Program-made: the position numbers and the translations under genes
Part shown: positions 7,298-16,655 of the stretch, one piece after another
Position numbering within the stretch: position 1 is the stretch's first letter
How the letters are laid out: each line of letters opens with the position of its first letter
Notes under the pieces: generated by a model
Told to the model about the DNA's origin: nothing
The model's input: only the letters and a program-made list of their open reading frames with translations
The model's database searches: none
From: CAVURW01 sp963743595
Lineage (GTDB): Bacteria; Verrucomicrobiota; Verrucomicrobiia; Methylacidiphilales; UBA1321
Direction: 5' to 3'
Assembly (NCBI GenBank): GCA_963743595.1
Contig: CAVURW010000145.1
Location: 1 to 32,566 of the forward strand
DNA: 32,566 nucleotides

Positions 7298-9115
7298 CTA
7301 TCGAGTGATTGAATGATGGCCCGCAGGGATTCCATCCAAAAACAGCGTGTTCGAAACCACAGTGCCGATGACGGGATGTCCATCCAAAGTGGCATTGGCC
7401 GGTCCATCGGCTAACGAGACGGGCAGGCCGATTCGAGCCGTAACGCCCTGCGGAATCTCCACAGTCAAGGTTGGGTTTGCCAAGCTGGGTGAAGCGCCAC
7501 GCTGCTCGTAACGAACGTAGACACTGCCTCGGATGGTTGGCATGCGCATTTCGGCCCATTTCAAGGAGCTGGCTCGGGGTTGAATCAGAATTCTTGTAAA
7601 GCCCGGCTCAAGGGGCTCAATTCCCAGCAGTTTACGCGGGAGGAGATTGGCAGCAGCCGCTCCCCAAGCATGATTCCAGTCTTGGTTCGGCTTGTACTTT
7701 GCGTCCCAGGCTTCCCAGGTCATGGTCGAGCCCTCAGCGAGCATGTGCGTCCAACTTCGGTCGGTATCCGCTGTCATGAGCGCAAGCGCGTCGGTGGCGT
7801 GGCCGTGATCGAAGAGCGCCTCCAGAAAGAACTGAGCCCCGTACACACTGCACGGCATTCCTTTCCCGGAGAGAAACGCCACGATCTTTCCCTGTCGCTC
7901 CGCAGGCACCAGTCCAAATGCCAAGGGAAAGAAATTTGCATGGGCGGAACTGTGGTGGCTTCCTTCGCCATCGACGTAGAGGCCGGTGGTCGAATCGAAA
8001 AGCTTGTCGTTCACGCTCGCAATTGTCCGTTTTGCCGCCGCTTCAAACTCGCTGGCGTCGTCGGGGTGATTCAGGGCTCGGGCCAGTTGCGCCATGCGCT
8101 GGAGTGCAATGGCGTGGAAGGTGTTGACTACGGTATTGAACGGGCACATTTCGTTGCCATCGCGTTCACCGGGTGGCCAATCGACCAGATCGCGGATCTT
8201 GTCGATGTGAATGGAGGCGGACAGATTTCCAGGCAGAGGCTGGACGGTGCTGATCAACCCATCGGGCCGCTCGAGCTGGAGCAGCGTTTTCGCTTTCAGG
8301 TCGTTGTAATAATGGGCGATCCCCACGGTGTCGCCGGTGAACTGATAATCGTTCCAAGCCAGCAGAACGGAGAAGAGAATCCACTCGGTGGGCCACGTCG
8401 GATTTTTGATCAAATACTGCCAACTGATCCGGGGCAACGTCAGATCTGTCGTACAGCAATACCACCCGAGTTGATCGATGTAGGCGTCCGCCTCGTACGG
8501 CTTGCGCTCGCGGTCTCCATCGATAAATAGGCCACCGAAACTTGTCGCCTTGATCGTGTGCTGGCACAGGTTCCAAACCGCGTTCAACTTGGGGTCGGAA
8601 CACTCAAAGTGCGCGGCACCGTCGTCAAACGGATAGTGCGCAACGAGCTGAGCGAAGTTGTTTTTTTCCAGGCCGGTCGGCGCACCCTGAATCTGCACAT
8701 ATCGAAAAGGCATCACCCCGCCGAGTTCCTCCGGAGCACGCCGTTTATCGCGTGAGGCTAAATCTATACGATAAACCTGCTGTCCTTGTTTCAAAACCAG
8801 CTCGGTGGAATAGAACCGCACGGAGCCACCCGGCTTACTCTCGATCGTTCCCGGAGCCGAGAGCTTCTCACCAAGCATTATAGTGAGCTTTTGGCCCTCC
8901 GCAGGATTGGGTATAGTCATCTCCAAACCTGCAAATGAGTCTTCACCAAAATCGATAAATAAATCGTTTCCATTTTTTGTAACGGAAACGGCGTGCACAT
9001 GATCAACGACCACTTGAAGCGGGGTGACCGTGTAAGCACTCTGACCAACGACCATATTAAGACCGAATAAACCCGAGCAGGTGAAGGTAAGGACGAAAAT
9101 GCTTTGCGGTTTCAT
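7298..9115 (-). CDS. Secreted alpha-L-rhamnosidase-like glycoside hydrolase (GH78 type)
   Basis: A 605-residue protein if started at ATG 9115, where the first residues form a Sec signal (MKPQSIFVLTFTCSGLFGLN). The open frame extends to 9238, but that extension is charged and would bury the signal. Residues 30-170 are a beta-rich accessory domain. The (alpha/alpha)6 catalytic part opens with the GH78 signature DGDRERKPYEADAYIDQLG (about 199-217), the acidic region holding the expected catalytic acid. Later landmarks are WPTEWILF, the EGSTMTWEAWD segment and NHAWGAA, followed by a C-terminal beta domain. GH78 enzymes release terminal alpha-L-rhamnose from pectin, glycosides or surface glycans; this one would act in the periplasm or outside. 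At 605 residues it is shorter than many GH78 proteins, which carry extra N-terminal modules. It is divergent from the operon at 9311, with a shared 195-bp upstream region. Confidence 0.82.
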   Translation of the reverse strand: MKPQSIFVLTFTCSGLFGLNMVVGQSAYTVTPLQVVVDHVHAVSVTKNGNDLFIDFGEDSFAGLEMTIPNPAEGQKLTIMLGEKLSAPGTIESKPGGSVRFYSTELVLKQGQQVYRIDLASRDKRRAPEELGGVMPFRYVQIQGAPTGLEKNNFAQLVAHYPFDDGAAHFECSDPKLNAVWNLCQHTIKATSFGGLFIDGDRERKPYEADAYIDQLGWYCCTTDLTLPRISWQYLIKNPTWPTEWILFSVLLAWNDYQFTGDTVGIAHYYNDLKAKTLLQLERPDGLISTVQPLPGNLSASIHIDKIRDLVDWPPGERDGNEMCPFNTVVNTFHAIALQRMAQLARALNHPDDASEFEAAAKRTIASVNDKLFDSTTGLYVDGEGSHHSSAHANFFPLAFGLVPAERQGKIVAFLSGKGMPCSVYGAQFFLEALFDHGHATDALALMTADTDRSWTHMLAEGSTMTWEAWDAKYKPNQDWNHAWGAAAANLLPRKLLGIEPLEPGFTRILIQPRASSLKWAEMRMPTIRGSVYVRYEQRGASPSLANPTLTVEIPQGVTARIGLPVSLADGPANATLDGHPVIGTVVSNTLFLDGIPAGHHSITR

Positions 9116-9310
9116 GTTGAATTGTCGCCCCATCGCTCGGATGGAGAGGCTGCTTTTAGTGTTTAGCTTGGTCGTCAAGCGTGCTTCCCATTCAGATACC
9201 CAACCCGTTTGAAACTCGAACGAATAACTGGTGAACATTACAAGAAAAATATGGTCGGAAAAGCCACATCCTGCTTGCTCTCGTACCCTTAGTGGGAGAT
9301 CATTACAATC

Positions 9311-9781
9311 ATGCCGGAGTTTTCCACTGTGTCTAACGATCCTGTTATTGCACCCTTCGCAGACGCTAGCGTCTCACTTCGCCCTAGGAAGAGCGGGCCG
9401 GGTCTTGTTGTTTATCTCCTCGTAGCGATTCTCATCATTATCGCCATTGCCGTCGCCTCCTACCTGGCGCTGGCTAAGTTTGTTGACGATCCATACCGCA
9501 CGCTGGAACCATTCCCCGTCGCCAAATACCTGGCGAATTACCACGGCCTCGCGGGCTCCAAGTTTCGCGCCACGGTTCACGTTGAAGCCGATTTGGGGTG
9601 GAAAGAAGCTGCCGGGCGGCTGATGTTGTTCTCGGCTGACGGTGATGCCCGGCCCTTTGTCGTGCTAGTACCAACCGAGGTGGCGAAGCCGATCTATTTT
9701 ACGAAAGATCAAACCTACAAAATTGAACTCGAAGTCAAAGAAGGGGGCCTTATTTATGCTAACTCATGCCAAAAAGACTAG
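9311..9781 (+). CDS. Small membrane-anchored protein of unknown function
   Basis: The protein has 156 residues. A 30-residue cytoplasmic segment ending in RPRKSGPG precedes one strong membrane helix (VVYLLVAILIIIAIAVASYL, about 33-52). A roughly 100-residue extracytoplasmic domain of alternating strands follows (FRATVHVEADLG, RPFVVLVP, YKIELEVKEGG). No catalytic motif or known family was recognised. The start is preceded by GGGAG about 10 nt upstream. Its 3' end overlaps the next gene by 26 bp, with that gene's ribosome site and start inside it, so the two are translationally coupled and probably act together with the ABC transporter that follows. Confidence 0.75.
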   Translation: MPEFSTVSNDPVIAPFADASVSLRPRKSGPGLVVYLLVAILIIIAIAVASYLALAKFVDDPYRTLEPFPVAKYLANYHGLAGSKFRATVHVEADLGWKEAAGRLMLFSADGDARPFVVLVPTEVAKPIYFTKDQTYKIELEVKEGGLIYANSCQKD

Positions 9782-11912
9782 TCTACTGGCGGTTCTAACC
9801 GCTGCCAGCATCTTCACATTTACTCAGGATAATTCGGCCAAACCCCGCGCCTCCAATTCACAGAATTCACAGTCCCAGCAAGATTCGCAGCCGCAGCAGA
9901 ACAACCAATCCCAAAACCAGTCAGCTCCCACAAACAATTCCGGTAATTCAGACTCAGGTAATGGTGGAGACTCCGGCGGCGGCAACGATTCGTTAACGAA
10001 CGCAATTTTTGATAAGAAACCCGGTACAGGGACATTCGGGAGTGATGCGATGGGCGCAGAACAGGAGGTTAAAGCAAGCGCGATAGCCGATAAGGCACTG
10101 GGTCGTCGGCTCCCAACACCCGAGTTTCTCAATTTCCTGGCTATGGATGCGGTAGCGCCTGAGCAAGTGAAGGCCTACAACGACGAGATCCAAAATGTCG
10201 TCGCGTTATTAAAGGAAAATCGCTTAACGGACGGCTGGAATGAACTCCAAAAGCTTTCTCAGTTTGATACGATTGACGGAGGCGTTTCTGACACGGTTGC
10301 CCACGAGATCGAGGCGGTCTCGAACACTAACCGCACGGCTGCCGACCTGAAACGACAAACGGAAAATCTGACCCAAACCGCAGCGACGGATGCACGCAAC
10401 TCGGATCTTGATGCGACGCGTAACAAAGAAAACGATCTGGCGTTCGAACAGAAAGCCCAAGCCGCTCTGGGAAACGGTCATCAGAGTAACAATCAAAATA
10501 ATCAGGGCAACAATAACAACCAAGCAAACCAAAGCAATCAGAGCAATCAGTCGAACCAAACCAGTACGAATACTGTTCCCAATTATCAACCGCCAGACTT
10601 CTCCACTGCCTCACAAATCTCCACCCCCGGAGACAACACCTTCGGTAAAGTGGAATTGACCACTCAATATTTCAAGGTGATGGAGGATGAGGGTAAGATT
10701 AAGTATAACCAATATCATACGGCAGCTTTGCAGGCGGGTGCGAAATCGCAATTTGCCGATTTCATTAGCGAGTTGACGAAGACTCAGCGGTATCAAGATG
10801 TTGTCATCGCTGCCGACTTCTGGCGGAAGATTTTTAACGAAGGCGATTATCCTGTCTCGATGGCTCAGCAGGTTACCAACAGTCTTGAAATCCAATCCAA
10901 GGTCCGGGATGACCTGGATGTTGTCGCGAACAACCTCTCTCAGCAAAACGTTGCGGCGGCTTCAGACGCTTTACAGGATGCATTTGAGCAAAGCCCTCAC
11001 GACCCGAATCTTCTTTCTGTGCCGCTCAAGGATAAGGCCGTAATTTCTTCATTTCTAAAGAAACTTGTCCTGATCAAATCCTCTTTGGAAGCCCGGGACT
11101 TCGATGGTCTCGGAAAGCTGTTGACGGATATCAAGCAAATCGCCCCGGATTACGACGGAATCAAGGCAACAGCGTTGGTGACCGACATGCAATTGGCCAG
11201 CGATCTCCTGCTCGGTAAAGCGAAGATGTTCGCCCAGCAAGACGATCTCAAGACCGCCATGGACGATTTCAAAGAGGCTGCCCAACTTTGGCCCGGCAAC
11301 CCAAATCTTCGCGCAATGGCTAAGACCTTCTTTGCCGCTCACGACGTCGAGAACAGCGCGACCGATGACTTTGACCGACTGGCGGACCAGAACAATTATC
11401 GCGGGATTGCAGAGAAACAGTATGTCTTCGCCCCGGCGATCGCCGACGACAAAGATCGCCTTGCAAAATTCAAGGACGCGATGAAAAAGTACGAGCTTTC
11501 GGAGACCGCTTTAGCAAAGGCTCAAGCGATGGTGGCTGCGGGTGACCCGAGTGGTGCTTGGGAAACGGTGGAAGTCGCGATTAAGCAACTTCCGGATGAC
11601 AACAAGCTCAATTCATTGAGAGGTGATCTCTCCGCTCAAGCCGCCGAATTTGTATCAGCGATTAATAAGGCCGAGAATGCGGAATCTCGCCAAGACTTGG
11701 GCTACAGCCTCACTTGGTACGCGATCGCTCAGCAGCAGTATCCTGCTAGCCAAATTGCAAACGAGGCAATCAAACGCCTTTCCACCAAGATCCTCGATAA
11801 GTCGTCTCTGGCAGACCAAGAACCCAGCAACGACTCGTCTTCCTCCGACGACAAAGGCAGTTCGGACAAGAGCGACAAAGATTCGGATAAATCGGCTCCG
11901 CAGACCAATTAA
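9756..11912 (+). CDS. Exported Gln/Asn-rich helical-repeat (TPR-like) protein
   Basis: A 718-residue protein. ATG 9756 was chosen because AAGAAGGGGG lies about 8 nt upstream and it opens a signal peptide (LLAVLTAASIFTFT). After the signal comes a low-complexity Ser/Gln/Asn/Gly stretch (residues about 25-80), then a helical section. A second, strongly Gln/Asn-rich linker (about 240-275) leads into a long alpha-helical region with TPR-like helix pairs, for example SDLLLGKAKMFAQQDDLKT followed by AMDDFKEAAQLWPGNPNLR, and AMVAAGDPSGAWETVEVAI followed by KQLPDDNKL. The C-terminal 35 residues are an acidic Ser/Asp/Lys tail. It looks like a periplasmic or surface scaffold. The ABCG-like transporter starts directly at its stop, which suggests a shared pathway. 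The N/Q-rich linkers are unusual but not proof of aggregation. Confidence 0.8.
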   Translation: MLTHAKKTSLLAVLTAASIFTFTQDNSAKPRASNSQNSQSQQDSQPQQNNQSQNQSAPTNNSGNSDSGNGGDSGGGNDSLTNAIFDKKPGTGTFGSDAMGAEQEVKASAIADKALGRRLPTPEFLNFLAMDAVAPEQVKAYNDEIQNVVALLKENRLTDGWNELQKLSQFDTIDGGVSDTVAHEIEAVSNTNRTAADLKRQTENLTQTAATDARNSDLDATRNKENDLAFEQKAQAALGNGHQSNNQNNQGNNNNQANQSNQSNQSNQTSTNTVPNYQPPDFSTASQISTPGDNTFGKVELTTQYFKVMEDEGKIKYNQYHTAALQAGAKSQFADFISELTKTQRYQDVVIAADFWRKIFNEGDYPVSMAQQVTNSLEIQSKVRDDLDVVANNLSQQNVAAASDALQDAFEQSPHDPNLLSVPLKDKAVISSFLKKLVLIKSSLEARDFDGLGKLLTDIKQIAPDYDGIKATALVTDMQLASDLLLGKAKMFAQQDDLKTAMDDFKEAAQLWPGNPNLRAMAKTFFAAHDVENSATDDFDRLADQNNYRGIAEKQYVFAPAIADDKDRLAKFKDAMKKYELSETALAKAQAMVAAGDPSGAWETVEVAIKQLPDDNKLNSLRGDLSAQAAEFVSAINKAENAESRQDLGYSLTWYAIAQQQYPASQIANEAIKRLSTKILDKSSLADQEPSNDSSSSDDKGSSDKSDKDSDKSAPQTN

Positions 11913-13742
11913 ATGCTTCATAACGACTCCTCGGAGCCTGAGGAATACCACGCGGAAGGGGATGTGTCCGCATCTGCTTCCGATTCAGAAAGCTCCTCGT
12001 TAGACCCCGTGGTGCCTGAAGCGATTCAGCAGGACACGCCGCCTGTAGCTGAGCCAGCGGCTCCGATTGCCATCTCTGTCACCAATCTATCCCTGCTCGT
12101 CACGAGAGGAAGACAGCAGCGTCTCTTGCTTCACGGCCTCTCCTTTAATGTACAAAAAGGCCATTTCGTCGCTGTTGTGGGTTCCTCCGGATGCGGAAAG
12201 AGTACTCTGATTAAGACGCTTTCCGGTGAATTGAAACCGACTCGAGGTAAAATCCTTTTAGGCGGTCATCCTGTCGCCGACCTGCATGACGCTTTTCCGC
12301 TCTCGATCGGTTACCTGCCGCAGTTTGGGACGTTCCATCGCTCGCTCACGGTCTGGGAAACGCTCAGTGCCACGCTATCATTGCGGTTGCCCCGCTCGGT
12401 GCCTTCTGAGACTCGGCAGAAATGGCTCGATCACTTGGTAAGGCTTGCGCGGTTGGAGAAGATTCTACATCAACCAATTTCCACTCTCTCGGGCGGGCAA
12501 ATTCGGCGGCTCGCTCTCGTGGAGGAGCTCATTGGAGATCCACCCTTCTTGTTATTGGACGAGCTCACCTCCGGCTTGGATGCATTTGCCGACCGGGAGA
12601 TGATGCTTTGGCTCCGGCACCTCGCCCACAACTACGGCAAAACGATCATTCTAGTGACACACGCCACGGAACAGCTTGGGCTTTGCGATTCGGTCGTGTT
12701 CTTGCATCAAGGCATTCTCGTTCAATACGCGCCGATCTCGGAGATCCTCGCTTCGCACGAGGTCGGTTCTGTTGCCGATCTCTTCGGTCTCTATCACAAC
12801 CACACGCGCACGCTTCCCCGTCCAAAATCGGTGACGCCCGAGCCCATTCCGCCGCAAAGCCTAAAAACCGCCCGGCCGCCCATGGGTCTGTTTCAATTTC
12901 CGGCGGTGCTCCTGCGGCATTTCAGTCTTTTGGCCCGCGATCTCACCCAGCTCGGCCTTCATTTCACTCTACTGGTTAGTTTCCCGATACTCGTGGCGGT
13001 TTTCGCGCAGAATGGCCTGCCCCAAGTGACCCAGCTCACGCTACACCTGCAGGATAATGTGATTCAATCACTTGCCGATCAACTCACGCATCTCAGTGAA
13101 ACGATTAAGGCGGCCTCGCTCATCTCCGGAATGACGCTGTTCCAGGTCATTTTGCTCACGCTGCTTGGATCTAGCAATGGAGCTCGGGAGATTGCACGAG
13201 AACGAAATGTGCTGGTGAAAGAGCGCCGTGCTGGACTCTCGCCGATCGCCTATGTTGCCACTAAGTTTCTCCACATTCTGCTTCTCTCCACGCTTCAGGC
13301 GCTTTGGATGGCGTGGTTTGTAAAGACCTCTTGCGGCTTTCCCGGGTCGCTTTGGCAGCAATTCGGCGTTCTGGAGTTAACCACGTTGGCGATGAGCACC
13401 TTCTGCCTGGCCATCTCAGCCGCTTCTGGATCGGCCGAACGCGCTTCGCTCCTCTGCATCTACCTGGTCGGAGTTCAATTACCGCTTTCCGGGGCGACGC
13501 TCGCTCTTCCGGATTACCTAGCCAATACCTGCCGCCCCTTTATCGCCGCCTACTGGGGCTGGAGCGGATACCTCAAGACGCTGGAATCTACCCCTTACTA
13601 TGACACCGTTCGCGAGTCTCGAACCACGTCAATCGCCGAGTACAGTACATGCATGTATGTGCTCACAGCTCACGTCATCGTCGGGCTCCTGCTCACCTGG
13701 TGGTTTGTGCGCTCAGCCAAGCAGAATCTCAGTTCAGATTAG
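11913..13742 (+). CDS. ABCG-like ABC transporter, fused ATPase and permease
   Basis: A 609-residue half-transporter in ABCG/White order, ATPase first and membrane domain second. After an acidic Ser/Pro-rich N-terminal tail of about 50 residues come Walker A GSSGCGKST (90-98), a Q-loop region (YLPQFG), signature LSGGQ (192-196), Walker B with catalytic Glu FLLLDE (212-217), D-loop SGLD and the H-loop His (LVTHAT, about 250). The second half is an ABC2-type permease. It has the diagnostic cytosolic segment EIARERNVLVKERRAGLS, several hydrophobic helices and a C-terminal helix (VIVGLLLTWWFV). All ATPase residues are present, so it should be active, probably as a dimer. Its ATG follows the preceding stop with zero spacing, so it is the third gene of the 9311-13742 operon. 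The cargo is unknown. The acidic tail is unusual and may contact the upstream partners. Confidence 0.88.
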   Translation: MLHNDSSEPEEYHAEGDVSASASDSESSSLDPVVPEAIQQDTPPVAEPAAPIAISVTNLSLLVTRGRQQRLLLHGLSFNVQKGHFVAVVGSSGCGKSTLIKTLSGELKPTRGKILLGGHPVADLHDAFPLSIGYLPQFGTFHRSLTVWETLSATLSLRLPRSVPSETRQKWLDHLVRLARLEKILHQPISTLSGGQIRRLALVEELIGDPPFLLLDELTSGLDAFADREMMLWLRHLAHNYGKTIILVTHATEQLGLCDSVVFLHQGILVQYAPISEILASHEVGSVADLFGLYHNHTRTLPRPKSVTPEPIPPQSLKTARPPMGLFQFPAVLLRHFSLLARDLTQLGLHFTLLVSFPILVAVFAQNGLPQVTQLTLHLQDNVIQSLADQLTHLSETIKAASLISGMTLFQVILLTLLGSSNGAREIARERNVLVKERRAGLSPIAYVATKFLHILLLSTLQALWMAWFVKTSCGFPGSLWQQFGVLELTTLAMSTFCLAISAASGSAERASLLCIYLVGVQLPLSGATLALPDYLANTCRPFIAAYWGWSGYLKTLESTPYYDTVRESRTTSIAEYSTCMYVLTAHVIVGLLLTWWFVRSAKQNLSSD

Positions 13743-13766
13743 AGACGCCCTGTCGTTACAAAAGCT

Positions 13767-15485
13767 CTAAAACTTCATCTTAGCGCCTTCGTCTTGAGCG
13801 GGCGCATTCGTGTTTTCCGATTCAACGTAAAGGTGGGCATCTGCGGACTCTTTTGTCTCCGGCATCACCAGTGGCGCCTCTTTCTTGCCCTCGGCTAGGT
13901 GCGGCTTGATCACCTTGCCATCGGGCCCCACGGCCAGTCCCTGTTGCGCCATCTTCTGCATGGCGGCTTGTTTGATGCGCATCTTATCCTGAAGAGCTTT
14001 TTGAAGAACCTGCATATTCGCGCGGACGTTGTTGATCGCCGTCAGACGCACCTTATTTCGGGGATCTTTCATCGCGGTCTTCAGCAGCTCCGGCGAGACA
14101 TTTGGGTTTTGCATGACCAGATCCCGAATTTCCGAGCATTGATAGACCTCCTGACGCATTTGGGAGTCCATTTGATGAAGCTTCCCTTTTTCCTGGAAAA
14201 TCTCCCGTTCGACCTTCAAGTTACGCTCGTAAATCTCTTCCAGCATCTCCGGTGTCGCGCGAGGACTCTGGGCCACGATCTTCTCCAAGTGCTTGGGATC
14301 GCTCCGTATTCCATTGAAAAGCACTTCGGCACTGGCATTCGGATTCGAGACGGCCGACATCCGCACTTCCGCCTCCGGCTGAGCCAGTGCTTTGTTCAGC
14401 GAGTTGGTCGTCGCTGCGGGGTTCATCGCCGCGATACACTTCAGATCGGTCTCATTCGACTCCATCACCGTCATCATGACCCGTTCCGAGCAACGCTTGT
14501 TCTGCAGAGCGCCCTCGATCACAGCGCGCTCGCGTTCGAATTGCAGGTAGAGATGATCCTGCTGCGCCACGATCTTTTGTTGCTCCGCCAGACGCTGCTG
14601 CTGTTCCAGCGCCTTCATTGCCTCGGCTTCCTGTCGTTCCCGCGCCTCGTCCTCGCTCGTTTTCAGCACATCGGTCAACTGAGAGCCCGGAGCAATTTTC
14701 ACCCCACTCTCGTCCATCTGTTCACCTAGCACCTGCGGCATCTGATGCGGTTTGGCCTTCCGCTCCACGGTGGACATCTCCAGCTCAGCCAGCGCCTCTT
14801 CTTCGGCGATTCGCGCCTGCGCCATGAACAGCAGGGAATGCTTTACGGCAACATCCATCGCCGGTTCTGGAACGCCTAAGTTACGGGCGGCAGCACGTCG
14901 CACGTCCGGGGAAGGGTCGGTCAGCCCTTCGATTAATAGGTAGACTGGGCACATCGGGTTGGCCGCCACGCCAGCACGCGCCAGGGTCGACTCATTCCAG
15001 AGCTTTGGAAGCTGATCCTGCGGCAAGTTCGCATTCTCCGCGACATCCTGCTTGAGGTCCTCCCGATCCAACAAACCGACCAGGGTCTCGGGATTCGTAT
15101 TTGGATTCAGCACCACCGCCTGGAGCACCTCTTGGTCTTGATCCTTGGCCAATTCATCCAGGAGCCAGGGTGGCGCATTGTGACTTGTGGCGGCAGCGGC
15201 ACGCACGAGCGGGCAGGTGTCTTGGATCGCCTCCTTGATTTCGTCCTCGGTGACATTGGGATTACAAAAACTCGCACTGCGCACCCACTCACTGGAGTCG
15301 TGCAACATCTCGGTCAACATTTCATGCGGAAGCTGAGGTAAAGTGGCGATGTAGGCACGCTCATGTTCCGAGCTTAGGTGGGTCAAAATGTCATCCACCG
15401 ACATGTCTAACGGCATCCGCATCCGATCTGACTCCGGACGGAAAACCGCCAGGTGATCCTCTAATGTGTGTCGAATTTGATTCAA
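13767..15485 (-). CDS. LRV/HEAT-like repeat protein with central coiled coil
   Basis: A 572-residue protein with no signal or membrane segment. Residues about 50-215 are repeats of 24-40 residues with the pattern 'P-x-LL...D.x..VR.AAA.NPN', as in WVRSASFCNPNVTEDEI, VLQAVVLNPNTNPETLV and VRRAAARNLGVPEPAM. This resembles variant leucine-rich (LRV) or HEAT-like solenoids. A charged Glu/Gln/Arg helix (about 225-325, with RQEAEAMKALEQQQRLAEQQ) breaks the solenoid. Further repeats follow (VRMSAVSNPNASAEVLF; VRLTAINNVRANMQVL), then a Lys/Glu-rich tail. The TTG at 15485 has AAGGA about 6 nt upstream; a later ATG near residue 22 is the alternative. LRV/HEAT solenoids usually bind proteins; the partner here is unknown. 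It is convergent with the ABC operon, 24 bp apart, and divergent from the PRPP synthetase gene. Confidence 0.75.
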   Translation of the reverse strand: MNQIRHTLEDHLAVFRPESDRMRMPLDMSVDDILTHLSSEHERAYIATLPQLPHEMLTEMLHDSSEWVRSASFCNPNVTEDEIKEAIQDTCPLVRAAAATSHNAPPWLLDELAKDQDQEVLQAVVLNPNTNPETLVGLLDREDLKQDVAENANLPQDQLPKLWNESTLARAGVAANPMCPVYLLIEGLTDPSPDVRRAAARNLGVPEPAMDVAVKHSLLFMAQARIAEEEALAELEMSTVERKAKPHQMPQVLGEQMDESGVKIAPGSQLTDVLKTSEDEARERQEAEAMKALEQQQRLAEQQKIVAQQDHLYLQFERERAVIEGALQNKRCSERVMMTVMESNETDLKCIAAMNPAATTNSLNKALAQPEAEVRMSAVSNPNASAEVLFNGIRSDPKHLEKIVAQSPRATPEMLEEIYERNLKVEREIFQEKGKLHQMDSQMRQEVYQCSEIRDLVMQNPNVSPELLKTAMKDPRNKVRLTAINNVRANMQVLQKALQDKMRIKQAAMQKMAQQGLAVGPDGKVIKPHLAEGKKEAPLVMPETKESADAHLYVESENTNAPAQDEGAKMKF

Positions 15486-15636
15486 AGCTAATCCTTGCTA
15501 CTTGGGTTGGTCTGAAACTAGCACTCTCCTCTTGGATTGTCAGCGATTCTATGGAAAAACCGCCATTGAAAATCATAGGAACATCCCGTCGTAAAAGCTT
15601 GCTCCCGATTTAAAACAAGCGCACCCTAATCGAGCG

Positions 15637-16578
15637 ATGGATACCAGTAGTCCGCAGGTTTTTTCCGGTAATGCGAATCCGGATCTCGCTAAGGAAATCG
15701 CCCATTATACGGGTGTTTCTCTTGGTGAGGCAACGGTCAATTCTTTCCCCGACGGCGAGACGTTCGTCAAAATTAACGAGAACATTCGTGGGCGCGATGT
15801 GTTCATCGTTCAGCCCACGGCTCCGCCCACGAATCAAAATCTGATGGAGCTGCTCATCATGATCGATGCAGCACGCCGAGCCAGTGCCTCTCGAATCACC
15901 GCCGTCATGCCTTTTTACGGTTATGCGCGACAGGACCGTAAAGACCAGCCGCGCGTGCCCATCACGGCTAAGCTCGTCGCGAATCTCCTCGTAGCTGCTG
16001 GGGCCAATCGCGTACTCACCCTCGATCTACACGCCCAGCAGATCCAAGGCTTTTTCGATATTCCCGTCGATCACCTCTACGCAGCACCGATCATTTACCG
16101 TTATCTCGCGTCTCTTCATCTCAATAACCCCATTATTGTGTCGCCAGATGTGGGTGGGATGAAAATGGCTGCTGCTTATTCGCAAATGTTGAACACCGGC
16201 CTAGCCATTGTCGCCAAGCGCCGGACCAGCGCCACCTCCGTGGAATCGCAATATCTCGTCGGTGAAGTCGAAGGCCGCGACGTGATTCTCGTCGATGACC
16301 TGACCGAAACGGCGGGCACGCTCACCGCCGCCTCGCGCCTTCTGCGTCAGCACGGTGCCAAGCGGATCATCGCTGCCGTCTCGCACGCCGTTCTCACGGA
16401 ACTGGGTCAACGTCGTCTTGCTGACCAGGATTTGATTGACGAACTCGTCACAACCAACAGCGTCATCGTGCCGCCCATCTCGAATTTTAAGCTCACCGTC
16501 CTCAGTGTCGCACCGCTCTTGGGAGAAGCGATCAAGCGGGTTCACGGCGGGGAATCGGTTTCCTCTCTCTTTCTATAG
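15637..16578 (+). CDS. prs: Ribose-phosphate pyrophosphokinase (PRPP synthetase)
   Basis: A 313-residue protein, the normal class I length. It makes 5-phosphoribosyl-1-diphosphate from ribose 5-phosphate and ATP for nucleotide, His, Trp and NAD synthesis in the cytoplasm. Landmarks in order are the N-terminal FSGNANPDLA, the ATP-binding region YGYARQDRKDQPR (94-106), the metal/active-site DLHAQQIQGFFDIPVDHL (130-147), the flexible-loop region AKRRTS, and the PRPP loop VDDLTETAGT (219-228). Canonical PRPP loops read VDDIIDTAGT, so LTE is a mild variation of the same loop. It is monocistronic in appearance; the next gene starts 77 bp later with no obvious terminator between. Confidence 0.96.
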   Translation: MDTSSPQVFSGNANPDLAKEIAHYTGVSLGEATVNSFPDGETFVKINENIRGRDVFIVQPTAPPTNQNLMELLIMIDAARRASASRITAVMPFYGYARQDRKDQPRVPITAKLVANLLVAAGANRVLTLDLHAQQIQGFFDIPVDHLYAAPIIYRYLASLHLNNPIIVSPDVGGMKMAAAYSQMLNTGLAIVAKRRTSATSVESQYLVGEVEGRDVILVDDLTETAGTLTAASRLLRQHGAKRIIAAVSHAVLTELGQRRLADQDLIDELVTTNSVIVPPISNFKLTVLSVAPLLGEAIKRVHGGESVSSLFL

Positions 16579-16655
16579 GGTTGAGGCCGTTCGCACCCAT
16601 CACTTCAATTGGAGAGCTTGCGTTTTATTTCTAGGGCTGACAGGCTGCAACTCTT

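Noticed and set aside
7580..8530. A 316-codon plus-strand frame
   Set aside because: It is antisense to the rhamnosidase-like gene, which has clear family motifs; the translation is Arg/Gly/Val-rich without domain features.
10480..10580. Tandem repeat or CRISPR-like array in the CAA/AAT-rich stretch
   Set aside because: It is the coding sequence of a Gln/Asn-rich linker with irregular units and no spacers.
13899..14729. A 276-codon plus-strand frame
   Set aside because: It is antisense to the repeat protein; its His/Leu/Arg-rich content mirrors the Glu/Gln-rich codons of the real gene.
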